Below are positions 22,436 to 32,196 of a DNA stretch of 64,000 nucleotides, one piece after another (position 1 is the first letter of the stretch; each line of letters opens with the position of its first letter). The stretch lies in NCBI RefSeq assembly GCF_963678635.1, contig NC_087065.1:69752956-69816955 (forward strand), read 5' to 3'. This DNA comes from Symsagittifera roscoffensis (lineage: Eukaryota > Xenacoelomorpha > Acoela > Convolutidae). The position numbers and the translations under genes were made by a program. The notes under the pieces were generated by a model. That model had not been told where the DNA came from. It saw only the letters and a program-made list of their open reading frames with translations, and made no database searches.

Positions 22436-24504
22436 CCTGTTTTAGCATTAAGAATTTAGTAAATAAACAAATAGCAGGTAATCTTTTAAATTTTGGCAAA
22501 TTTTTACATGAATTTCTAAGGTGTTCAGGGGTACGAGACGAAGGAGACGCGTTATGAACTAGTTAATTCTTAGTTAACTTTTAAATAAAGGAAATACTTT
22601 GCAATATTTTGCTGATGAAATATCATTGCGTAATCTTTCCAGTGCCGTCTTCACCTTGACACTTTGGGTTGTTTCCGCTGTTTTGAGAGTATCCCAAAAG
22701 TGACCTTGAAACCAAATTGATTTAACAAAAATTTCTATAGAGCATAATCACAAAATTTTCGTTAGATAACTAAAAAGTGCGATATCATTTCGAGGGTGTG
22801 AAAAACATGGAAAATTGAATACAAATAGTACGTATAATGAAATAGGTGAGCTTCAATTCTTTGAACGATAAAAACTTCAGAAGTTTTTAGGGGCGTGCTT
22901 CATCAGAATAGTAGCAAAAGCTTTGCTCTACTGGGAGTATAAATCTCTACTGGCAACAACAAAATAAGAAAATGACACAAAATTTATTAGACCATAGTTA
23001 AATGCGGCAACTATTACCTTTGTGTAAGGCTGATGTTTTTACTTACGAGATTCTTTTGTGGTAAATGAGATAAACACAATACGAAAACACAAATTTTTTT
23101 GTAACTCCTAAAAGCACTTTTCTTAAGTTATGAAAAAAAACCTGCTCTTTAATGCTTCTGAGTTTCTTTGATACGTTTCAGAATAAATCGAAGTAAAATG
23201 ATAGAATTGAAAAAATTATTGAAACTGTGCTTTGTTTATTGATGAAATAAAAAAACTTTAAAATTGTATCGTTTGAAGTAAGTTTTCAGTGGCTTTAAAT
23301 TGAACGCAGCTTATTTCTGGAAAAACTGTTTCAATTGTAGTCGAAACTTGTTTTCACGCGCATTTTTTATGACATCGAAACATGAAATATTTCCAAAAGC
23401 GCCTTGAGCGCCAGTATGTTCTAACTTGAAGGGGAGCAGACGCTAAAAAAACTTTTTTGTCTAAATTTTTTTGAAAAAAGCCCAAAAATGGCATTTTGAG
23501 ACCAGTATTTTTTTTCAAAAAGTTGCCTGAGGCGCAAAATTTTTTGGTCAAAAAAGATTTTTTATAGATTTCTGGGAGCACTCGGAAAATCAGTTTTGAC
23601 ATAAGTTTGGAAGTATATTTAAGGAGTCGAACTCTAATTTATGTTGAAAATCGTTCAAAATCATCCGCAATCGAAAAAAATTTCCACCTTTTCCCATATT
23701 ATTGGATGACATTGTAGTTTCCGCTCGAAATCATCTATGGGTAAATCAAAATTTTCCGTTTTGTCTCATGAAGTCAGGCTAGTAAGAAATTTGACCACAC
23801 TCATCCATGGAATGAGGGGAATTTTACTCCTTCGGCTTTTCCTTTTCCACGTATAATTTCCATTTTCTCGGAAAATTTCTCAAAAAATTGCAACAAATTT
23901 TTGTTGGTAATACTCAACAGGATAAGAAATCATAAATTGTTTTGAAGATACAATACCATCATACATTTCATGAATGAGTTTCAATCAAAGTTACCCATGA
24001 AAAATTTTCGCTGCAAAATAAAAATGCTAGTCGTTATTTTTCCAAATTTTGTAAACTAATTGCTTATTGTGTTTCTTATTATCATTTTTACGCGAAAAAC
24101 TATAGCAAAAAACTGATATACTACGACTGGAAAACATTCCATGGATTAAACCCAGGTTACACTTTTTTCCTCGCACCTTGAATGCCGGAAAAAATATATT
24201 ACTTTCGATATCTCCTAAATAATCTAATTAGTTGTAGTTAGAGATTCATTCAATCCAAACAAACCCATGTTCAACAAGTAAAATCAGGTCGCTCGAAAAA
24301 TTTTGCTGATTGAAGGGCAAATGTAATTAAAGTTCAAATGTGGTTTGCTTTATAAATATCGTTTATTTGTGTTTATTTACAATAACATATAAGCAAATAA
24401 ACCCAAATTGAAAAAATATGGTCATTTAACCTTTTTTTTCGATTAATTTAGCCTTGAAAGTATTTCGACTTCAACTTTAGATTTTTTCCCCGCCTTCTTC
24501 AGCT
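22436..24504. other. Non-coding stretch upstream of SPH C
   Basis: No coding exon is seen. It contains an R2 repeat fragment at 23380-23610. The last few hundred bases presumably hold the SPH C promoter, but no clear core element could be singled out. Confidence 0.4.
23380..23610 (-). repeat. R2 (hAT-type MITE) internal fragment
   Basis: Shares GAGCRCTCGGAAAATCA, TTGCCTGMGGCGCARAA and CTTGAGCGCCAGTAT-like blocks with the fragments at 41580-41813 and 45563-45978. The terminal repeats are not preserved. Confidence 0.55.
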
Positions 24505-27500
24505 ATGGCTACATATTTCACGGCCATAATTTGTATGCTTTTTGCATTATCGGATATTTGTGAGTCGAGAAAAATCACAAGAAAATATCACGAAAGTTTG
24601 CCTTCAATATATCGCGACTTGAGGACAAATATAGTAAACGGGCTTCCAAGTCCAAACAGACGTGGGTTCTTCGTCAAAGTTGTCCAATTGGGGACCACAA
24701 ATTTCTGTGGGGGTGTTTCGATCAGCTCCCGATGGGTCATGACCTCAGCAACTTGTCTTCTTTCCATGAATCGTGAGTCATTAACATGGTTTTTCTCCCG
24801 TGATTTTTCTCCCGTGAAATTATTATTTTAATTTATGATAAACGAACAAAAATGTGGTTTTCAGCAACACTAGTGGTTGTCCAAACAGGAAATTTCTACC
24901 TACCAAATGCTCTTCCTTTCTCGTACAATGTCGAGAAGGTTCTGTTCGCCCCCAAGTAAGTTTGATTTCAAACTCTTTCTCTTAATTGAATAGCGACTAG
25001 AAGCAACCACTCTGCCATTAGGGGAAAAATTTGGGTTCAATCAGGGGGTAAATTTTTTGATGAGTTTTTAGGCCGACCAAATTGGTTTTCGAGCCCTCTC
25101 AGAACACTAAAAAGACCCTATATTAGTTTTTTGGGCGCGCGCTCCCCCTGAAAGCCTGTATATAATGGTCGCCCAAGGCGCCTTTAGAAACATTTTAGGG
25201 CCAGTCGGCCGAAAATGGATATCGTAAATTAGAACCAAAGAGGGACATTTTGGGTGGCGAAGGGTTCGAAACCCTGAGGAAGGAAGACGCCCCCCTGAAT
25301 CCACCCCTGGGTGGGGATGAGAATTATGTTTCTTTTGCATCCGGAAAAATTACATCTATAATCAAATTTTCTAACAAAAAATTTGTTCCTAAGCATTGGG
25401 TTTCTATTCCCTCCGCTAAACGGTTAAACAAAAGATTTTTCTCATCTTAAATTATTGTTGAGTATCAATATAAAAAAAAGCTCAAAGCACAAAATTAAAA
25501 AATATACATTTTGCCTGCAATCGTTTTTGTTAAAAAATAGGACGCTTTAAAAAATACTTGGCTGAGTTTGTTATTTTTATATCATTTCAGAAAATTCTTT
25601 ATCAACGCGGAGTGCATGCGGCGATTACATCCCGTCCGGAAACATTTTGTTGACGCTACAAAAAAGTTTTTTTTCTTTGAAAAATCCCTACGCAATGAAT
25701 GAACTACCATATGACAATTTTGCTTATGAGAACGCTTAGATTAGACTAAATAGCTTGCCCAAATTAATAAAGAAAAGTTTTTGAGCCGGAAAATTTGGCC
25801 ACTTATGCGTTATAGGGCGTTATATATCGCGTTCTGATTATTCTAATATGATCAAGATGGCCATTTCTGAACCCCAATAACATCTTAACAGGTGAAATAT
25901 CCTGTAAAATTTGAGCTCAGGGCACTGATACGATTCAAAAAGTATCACTACTTCCTTGCCAAAAGTCGTTAATACAAAAATAAAAAAATCGAAAAATTTC
26001 AGATGAAAAAAAAACAGCCGCAGCACACACATTCCGCTTTTTGCTCTGACTTTCAAAGAAAACGCAATATGCACGCTTGGGATGGTTTTTTCATAACCCA
26101 ATAAAGAAATTCACTCCCTGAAATCAAACGTAAAAATTCACTTTTTGCAAAATTGTAAACAGACTTTTTGCAAAATTGTAAAAACTTTTAGTCATAATGC
26201 TGAAAGCGTAGCACGAATTATTTATGCGTGGTGAATTATCCCGCGCAACAAAATTGACCCAAGTTAATTTGAGGCTAGCTAATCGGTCGTATTAACTTCG
26301 TGCGACTCAAATGTTCTCAATTGTTCTTCGTTATTGTCCAAATATTACATAATTTCAAGTTTTTTAACGGAACATGGATTAAGGGGCAGTCGGAATATGC
26401 AGGGCTTTACCTGGTATACGAGCACTCTTGTTTTCCTAGAAAGTTGAATCACTAAAGTTGCCATATAAGGCAGTCTCGTTATGGATGGTTTTCATTTCTT
26501 TCTCAAACATGCAGAACGTTCGATGCTAATCATAATACTCTAGTTTTGTTTCTAACGCTTCAGTGGCGAACTAATCTGGCCTACAAATTATTCAAATTTA
26601 AATAGATCCAGCTATTTGGTATAACAGGTAGGCTAATAGATGCGAAACTATCATTTCGTTCCGACCTTTGAAAATAATTTGGAATATTTGTGCTCGGTGT
26701 TTTTTTACCTCAGAAAGAAAACGATATTTTTCATTAGCCATTTTTGACAGATATTTTTATACCATCTGAAAGGTATCAACCCCCTGAGCTCCAAATTGAA
26801 AACATTTTTCATATGTGATGATTCTTTTGGTAAAATTAGCACGGATTTGAAAATTGCCAACTTTTGAGTTAGGTTCTAGGTGTAACTCATAGAGTAATTT
26901 CGGATAGGGTACACCGTCTGCTCGTCACGCTATCTTATTTTCGGCCGGATAGATTCGTGCAACTTCCTAATCTAATACCGATCCTAATCTTACTCTTATA
27001 TCTACTTGTCTCAGGGTGTTTAACTAGTCTCTGCTAGGCTCAATAGATCTATAGTATACTGGCTTATTGCGATTGCTAAAGTTCTCTTGGAGAGGGAACT
27101 AATTTCTAAGTTAAATTCAAATCTCTCTGGTGCTGAAATTACAAGTAATTTCAGCACTTACAAATAAGTGGGTTGTTAGTTAGATGGATCGTGATTGGTT
27201 AATATTAAATATTTTATAGAGATAAAATATCCAATTTATAACCAATAATAAATATAGTTTATATCTGGTTCCACTTTGTTAATTGCGAAAATTAACGTGC
27301 AATATGTTTTGTTCAATGTTTCGTTAGGAAAATTAACGCGCGATCTATTTAGTTCTTTTTAAGTGTGAGCGGCGATTTAATGCGGCAAAAAAATTTTCAA
27401 TTTGATTTGACGCCAGCTATTTGGAGGTAAAAATTTGTTGCTAGACGCTTAATATTAGGACTCACGAAGAAAGTGACGGAACATTTGTTTTCGGGGTGTT

Positions 27501-28465
27501 TTTTTTTCTCTTGACAAGGTTTGATTTTTTAATTACCCACTTTCGGCAGGTATGAATAATGGTCAATCAAAAAGCAGTTGGTCTAAAAGCAGAATGGGTC
27601 CAAGAGCAGTCAAAGAAAAAAATTAACTTTTTCAAGCTGATCGGTAAATTAAGTATAATAATATTCAATATTATCCAAGAAACTAATAATTTATGCATCA
27701 TACAACTCATAAACGGCGAGGTTATCCAAAGTGAAATATGACAGGCTGGTTAAATTAAGTATTACGTTTCTATGAGTTAAATATATCATATTGTACTTCA
27801 GAGGCGCGCGGGGAGTTGATTTTTGAGAAAAAAATCAGAAATTTTTTCTTTGTATGCTTTTAGCTTACGGGGGTTTCCAAACCACTCAAGAAAAATTTCA
27901 GTTTCTTTTTGAGAAAGTTTCATTTTTTTGAATGAAAACTACCTCATAAATTCGTTAAAAGTTGTCTTGGTTGATATTCAGTGTTCAACCGAACTATCCT
28001 CCTACTAACAATTTGGCTCTGCTAAAAGTCTTGTGGTTCGTCAGTAAGAGCAGCATCTTAGAAATATGCGAAGACGAGCCCGAATTTGGGATGCCTCTTG
28101 GATCCCTTGGATTGGGCTCGACATCAACTACAGGTTTTAAGTATCCCGCTACTTTGCAAGAGGCCAAGTTTTACGAAAGTGTGTATGAAAATACAATAGC
28201 GAAAGACGAAAACAATTGCAGACGAGGCCAAATATGTGTTGATAGCGTGACAGATGGAACCAATATATGTACCGGAGATCACGGAGGACCTTTGTATGAG
28301 CTGGAATGTGGGACTACTAAAACTCCGAAGTGTCTTTATGGTGTAGCCAGCTACTATGTCCAGGATCCCAACGGAAGGCCAGAGGAAATTTGCACAAGTG
28401 GAAGCGTTTTCACAAATGTGTTGGACTTCAAAGCTTGGATCGAGCATACGGTCTATTTTGGATAA
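24505..28465 (+). CDS. Serine protease homologue C (complete, three exons)
   Basis: Exons 24505-24772, 24865-24955 and 27982-28465 give 843 nt, 280 aa. Introns of 92 bp and 3026 bp have GT-AG ends (GTGAGT..TTTTCAG, GTAAGT..ATTCAG). The N terminus is a secretion signal (MATYFTAIICMLFALSDICES). The chymotrypsin fold is clear: IVNGLPSP at the activation site region, FCGGVSISSRWVMTSATC, NNLALLK, GLGSTST, CTGDHGGPLYELEC and CLYGVASYY. All three catalytic residues are replaced: His57 by Thr83, Asp102 by Asn130, Ser195 by His220. The cysteine framework is kept, so a folded non-catalytic secreted protein is expected. Its role is unknown; other invertebrate SPHs act as cofactors or binding proteins in immunity and digestion. 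Intron 2 has collected R1, R2 and a solo LTR. It lacks the third intron seen in SPH B. Confidence 0.85.
25010..25313 (+). mobile_element. R2 hAT-type MITE copy in SPH C intron 2
   Basis: Parallels the element at 45563-45978 through GGGCGCGCGCTCCCCCTGAA, a TCGCCCAAGGCGCCTTTAGA block, TCGGCCGAAAATGGATATCG and the closing CCTGAATCCACCCCTG. The left terminus is degraded. Confidence 0.65.
25770..26105 (-). repeat. R1 interspersed repeat, reverse copy
   Basis: Reverse-oriented R1 landmarks: GTTATATATCGCGTTCTG, TTTGAGCTCAGGGCACTGAT, TTTCAGATG followed by an A-run, and CAGCACACACATTCCG. Truncated. Confidence 0.55.
26685..27440 (+). repeat. R1 copy split by a solo LTR
   Basis: The first part (26685-26864) carries GGAATATTTGTGCTCGG to GAAAATTGCCAAC, and the second (27278-27440) resumes at AATTAACGCGCGATCTATTT and GCGGCGATTTAATGCG. 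The LTR in between is listed separately. A further partial R1 starts at about 27475. The nesting shows that R1 spread before the LTR element inserted. Confidence 0.65.
26865..27273 (-). mobile_element. Solo LTR of a Ty3/gypsy element, with 4-bp target duplication
   Basis: Read on the minus strand this 409-bp segment starts TGGAACC and ends CCTAACTCA, giving the TG..CA ends of an LTR. It matches the two LTRs at 49368-49778 and 51771-52181 along its whole length, including CAAATAAGTGGGTTGTTAGT and TCTATCCGGCCGAAAATAAG (in reverse). It is flanked by CTTT on both sides (26861-26864 and 27274-27277). It sits inside an R1 copy in intron 2 of SPH C and is more diverged from the 49-52 kb LTRs than those are from each other. 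Confidence 0.85.
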
Positions 28466-28852
28466 CTTTCCCGAAACAGCTTTTAAAATTGAAACTTAGA
28501 AAGAGGCTACCAGAGTATTTTCTTGAACATTGAATTTTGTGCCCCTATGCAGAATCTGTTTTTGTAAACATTTGAATCTAAATTGTGTGTAAGCTAAAAA
28601 GTGTAGTAAGGTTACATTTCAAACATCAATTTTATATTATTTTGTGGCGTTTCTAGAAAATTATTTTTGTTTTCAAATATTTTTTCTAAAGGTAATTGTG
28701 TCTATTTTCAGTAACCTGATTTCAGTTGCCTTCAAATTGTTGTGTTCGTGCAATGGGCTTTTTAAATTAAATAGTCATTGATTGTCTAGCTTGCAGATCG
28801 GGCATTGAGAGTCAGGGTAAACTAGTATATTTGTAGCACCGATCAAATCGAG
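28466..28852. other. 3' flank of SPH C
   Basis: No feature beyond the presumed 3'UTR. No clear AATAAA lies close to the stop. Confidence 0.35.
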
Positions 28853-29200
28853 CTAACAGACGGCCTCGTTTTTCAATGTGCTTAGGTGGCTGCTGTCGTC
28901 GTTGAAGAGTCGCTTTTGTTGTAGGTCAGTGTCTGGGTCGTTGTAAAATCCTAGTACAGCTAAGTTGGCTGCTGCTCCTCGTCGAATGCTGATTCTGACT
29001 CTTGTCTTGCTTCTCGTCGAGTTGTCGATTGTAGACTCAAGTAAACTAATCAACTGGTCGTTGTTGCAGTAAATGTTGATGTCCCGATAATGTGGTTTTT
29101 GGTTGTCGTGGATGATAAGATCATTTTGAAAAACAACTTTTTGAGTGATGCTCTCCCGGCAATAATTGATACAATATGAGTCTGGTTTTCTGCTATTCAC
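28853..29200 (-). CDS. Unknown minus-strand ORF in less AT-rich island
   Basis: A 115-aa open frame, read from 29200 down to 28853. It is visibly richer in G and C than its surroundings and has a coding-like mix of charged residues (for example STRSKTRVRISIRRGAAANL). I recognise no domain. It is the downstream end of a 2 kb zone (28850-30950) with several minus-strand open stretches. The likeliest origin is an old transposable element gene. Function is unknown, and it may not be expressed. Confidence 0.3.
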   Translation of the reverse strand: MNSRKPDSYCINYCRESITQKVVFQNDLIIHDNQKPHYRDINIYCNNDQLISLLESTIDNSTRSKTRVRISIRRGAAANLAVLGFYNDPDTDLQQKRLFNDDSSHLSTLKNEAVC

Positions 29201-29233
29201 CTGTGAAGCGAAGCATAGGCGAATAGCAGAAAA
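29186..29233. repeat. Perfect 13-bp hairpin
   Basis: TTTTCTGCTATTC (29186-29198) and its exact complement (29221-29233) enclose a 22-nt loop. It straddles the start of the unknown minus-strand ORF. It could be a terminator, a stem-loop in an element RNA, or the junction of an inverted insertion. Confidence 0.7.
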
Positions 29234-29378
29234 TAGTCTATGGGTCAGGTCGTATATCCTACCGGAGAGTAACTGCTGAAAGAACTAGAAAGTGATTCCA
29301 ATTTTTTTCTGTTGAGAAGCATTCAATTCGAGTTGGCAGAGGAATGGTCGCTCAAATGTGTCGATTAACTTTCCTTGG

Positions 29379-29600
29379 TTACTCTGTTCGGTATACTGCA
29401 AAATCTTCAACTCGGTTCATGTGTTTGAAACGCTGTCCTTGTCGATCGGCGGGAATCGGTGCAAGTGAAGGCAGACTGCTGCTGGTAGGATTGGTTGGCC
29501 GCGGATAAATCAACAAGGTCTTGTGTGTTGGATTGTGACCACAATGGGCTTGAGATGGGGAAAACAAAGAATTTCTATCCAATTGTGTTTTGCAAATCAT
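29379..29600 (-). pseudogene. Proline-rich ORF remnant
   Basis: A 73-codon minus-strand open frame, proline/serine-rich (TNPTSSSLPSLAPIPADR), in the same island as its neighbours. There is no recognisable domain. It is kept only because strand and base composition agree with the flanking remnants. Confidence 0.2.
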
Positions 29601-30004
29601 AATTTGGTGTCTAACCTTCGATGTAATTTTTTTCTTATCTCTGCGTAAGCCAGCAATGCCTCATAGCAGTTGGCTCCATTTCCTGATTTTTGTATGAATT
29701 GATAAACGATGTTTAATTGAGCGATGAAAGGCTGTGGATGAGAGTTCTCTTCTATGTTATTCGTTAAAAAAGGAAAAGGATTGTTTTCAGAAGCTGCAAT
29801 GTTGGGTGTGTGATTTTAAGCGTGGCTAGCTCCAGCTGGTCTGGAGTTAGAAGGAAATCAGGTCCAAAAAATCAACGGCAATTGGCGTGGAGTCAATGAA
29901 TCTGCTTAATTGAGGTTTACTGGGCAGCGTTTCCGCTAGAAAAGGTCTAGAGTTTCTCCAACACAATTGGCTACAAATATCTACTGTTTTCTTATATACA
30001 AGTA

Positions 30005-30517
30005 TCAAGTAAGCGCTCTGCTGCTAACAATCCGTAAATACGTTTCATCGATGGCGAGTCGTTGTTGAGTCTTGATGAATTTCGCAAGATTGTCTCCTAA
30101 CAGGGCTTCTTGTAATTTCAGTTTGGTTGTCGTATGCTGTTTCCGTGGGCAAACGATATGCTTATTTGGTTGGTGATTACGTCGAAGTAAACGAAATAGG
30201 CCACAGAAGCAAGAGTGGTGGCATAGGAGGCACCGGACACAAAAAGCAGAAAATTTTTTGAATACTTGCGAATAAAAGTGTGGCGAGGGATGCTCTTTGG
30301 CTAAAACTAGTTGATTTCACTTAATAAAGCGAAAAATTTTGGCAGGCTGTCGTTTCTGACAGGATTTTTCAATGAGAGACCCTGTTGCCAAATATTTTAC
30401 TGCAAAATGCGGAGGCGAATTGTAACTGGCGCGGCAAATTTTTTTGGATCGAACACTGATGATGAAGTGTGCAGCAGATTCCGTTGAGTAGGTTTCTTTT
30501 TCACAAGGTCGTACCAA
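30005..30517 (-). pseudogene. Cys-rich coding relic with one in-frame stop
   Basis: Read from 30517 to 30005, the frame is open for 170 codons apart from one TGA (near 30305). After it comes a cysteine-rich run, FCVRCLLCHHSCFCGLFRLL, followed by a basic stretch and a helical C-terminal part ending SSRALT. The Cys cluster after a mostly hydrophilic region could be a zinc-binding motif or a palmitoylated membrane tail. I cannot assign a family. The single stop in an otherwise clean frame argues for a recently broken gene, probably of an old mobile element. Confidence 0.4.
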
Positions 30518-30662
30518 TTGGTTGGCAAAAAAACAAGTGAGTGACTGGCGATAGTCTACTGAATTCCTAAAATAAATTTAGCTGTAGTTTTGTCAAGAAA
30601 TTCATTAAAACTGATGGCTCGATAATCTTCAGATAACGATGCAAGGATGTCGCTATAGGTTG

Positions 30663-30869
30663 TTATTTAATTGACAAGGTTGAAGCTACCTGTCTGATGG
30701 ACATATCGCAGGTCGTTGAAGAATCTGTCAGCTTCACTGCAGACGTTGGTTGATTTGTATAAGTATATTTAGAAATTTTTGTGGACAGGGCTTTCACATG
30801 AGGAGAAGGGTCGATTTGTTGAAATGGGCACAAGTTAGCAGTGCAAAAATGACACAAGTCTTGAAGCAC
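30663..30869 (-). pseudogene. Short ORF remnant upstream of Cys-rich relic
   Basis: A 68-codon minus-strand open frame in the same less AT-rich island. No domain is recognised. Included only as part of the presumed element remnant. Confidence 0.18.
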
Positions 30870-31419
30870 TTTCCATCAAGGACAAAAACGTGTGTATTTA
30901 TAGAAATCCGGTTTTTTGTTTCGCCAGAGACCTTCCGGTCTTGTGGCTGAACAGATACTTACATATACAACTATTTTGTCGGTTCAAAATTTCCAGGAGT
31001 ATCAAATACTGCTTCCGAATTGTAAAAAATTACCCTAAACTTTTTAATTGAACATTCCTAAACTGCAGTTTTTAGATCGGGGATATCAAATTGAGATGAA
31101 AAATGTTTCAATTTATTGAACAAGGTAATCCATTACCATAGAAGCTGAACTCACAAACGAACGTGTAATACACAGTTTGTATCAGAATGCTTATTTATAA
31201 AGCTTGAAGTAGTTTTCCATAGAAAACAAATCACAATGTTTTTGATAAATTTTCGCTGTTTGCTCCAAAGAATCTAAAAAGGCTTTAAAATCTATTAACG
31301 TAGAAGTACTGTAACCTTCTACTAAGATATAATGGATTACCTCTATTCAGTTTGCAACGGTTTCTGAGCCGTATGAAAACGCGGAATACCTCAAAACTTA
31401 TGACGCGTTATTTATCCCA

Positions 31420-31645
31420 ATTTGGCCACCCTGACTTTCAAACCTCCATAACTGCTCCAAAAATATCACTAGTACTTTGTTTTAATAAGTTTTTTGGGAT
31501 GATATGAATATGCTTCTTCGTAATTGATTTTTTTAAAGTTGAAATTAATCTGAAAAAACACCCAGCACAAAGGATGCGTTGTTCTGTTCGAAAATTAAAT
31601 AGAAAAGACAAGACACTTGTATCAAGACAAAGCCTTCAAATTATA
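31420..31645 (-). repeat. R1 interspersed repeat, reverse fragment
   Basis: Reverse-oriented R1 pieces: GACGCGTTATTTATCCCAAT, AACACCCAGCACAAAGGATG and a closing CTTGTATCAAGACAAAGCCT. Confidence 0.5.
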
Positions 31646-31689
31646 CTGCCTTTCTAACCGTAAAAAGTATGTGTTTTTCAATGGTCAAA

Positions 31690-32190
31690 GAAAATTGAAA
31701 ACCAAAAAACTGCCCGCATCAGAGCAAAGCCTTGAATGTTCCTACTGCTTTTTAAGGTCGTTGGAACAGTAATAAATTTTAAAGAATAAAAAAAAAAACA
31801 ATTTTTTATTCGAGATTTTTTGTGAAAACCATCCCAAAACACGCCATAAAAGACGCAAAGTGATAGATTTCGCTCCTGGTAACAAATCATCATGGCCACT
31901 AAGCTCCCTTTAACCAATTTCGAACAATTTCTAAGGCGGATTAAATTTCCGCTTACGCGTAAAAAGCGCGAAATCAATTGCGCGTAAATTGTCCCAAGAT
32001 GGCCAAAATGGTAATATATAAACCCCATAACTTTCCAGAAAATGATCACAAGTATAATACCTCTTTATGTTCAAGCTCAAATTACAATAACTGTTGAAAG
32101 ATATAAAAAAAACGTCAGAACTGGCTAGTTAAAAAGTCGAAATTTGTCTGAAGAAAAAAAACCAACCGAACTCATATATTCCGTTTTTTT
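31690..32190 (-). repeat. R1 interspersed repeat, near-complete reverse copy
   Basis: On the minus strand the R1 landmarks appear in order: GAGTTCGGTTGG, GACAAATTTCGACTTTTTAA, GGCCATCTTGGGACAATTTA, CGCGTAAGCGGAAATTTAAT and CAAGGCTTTGCTCTGATGCG. The 123-codon open frame on this strand is incidental. Confidence 0.7.
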
Positions 32191-32196
32191 CGTAAC

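Noticed and set aside
31678-32049. 123-codon minus-strand frame
   Set aside because: It lies inside a complete R1 repeat copy; other R1 copies do not keep the frame.
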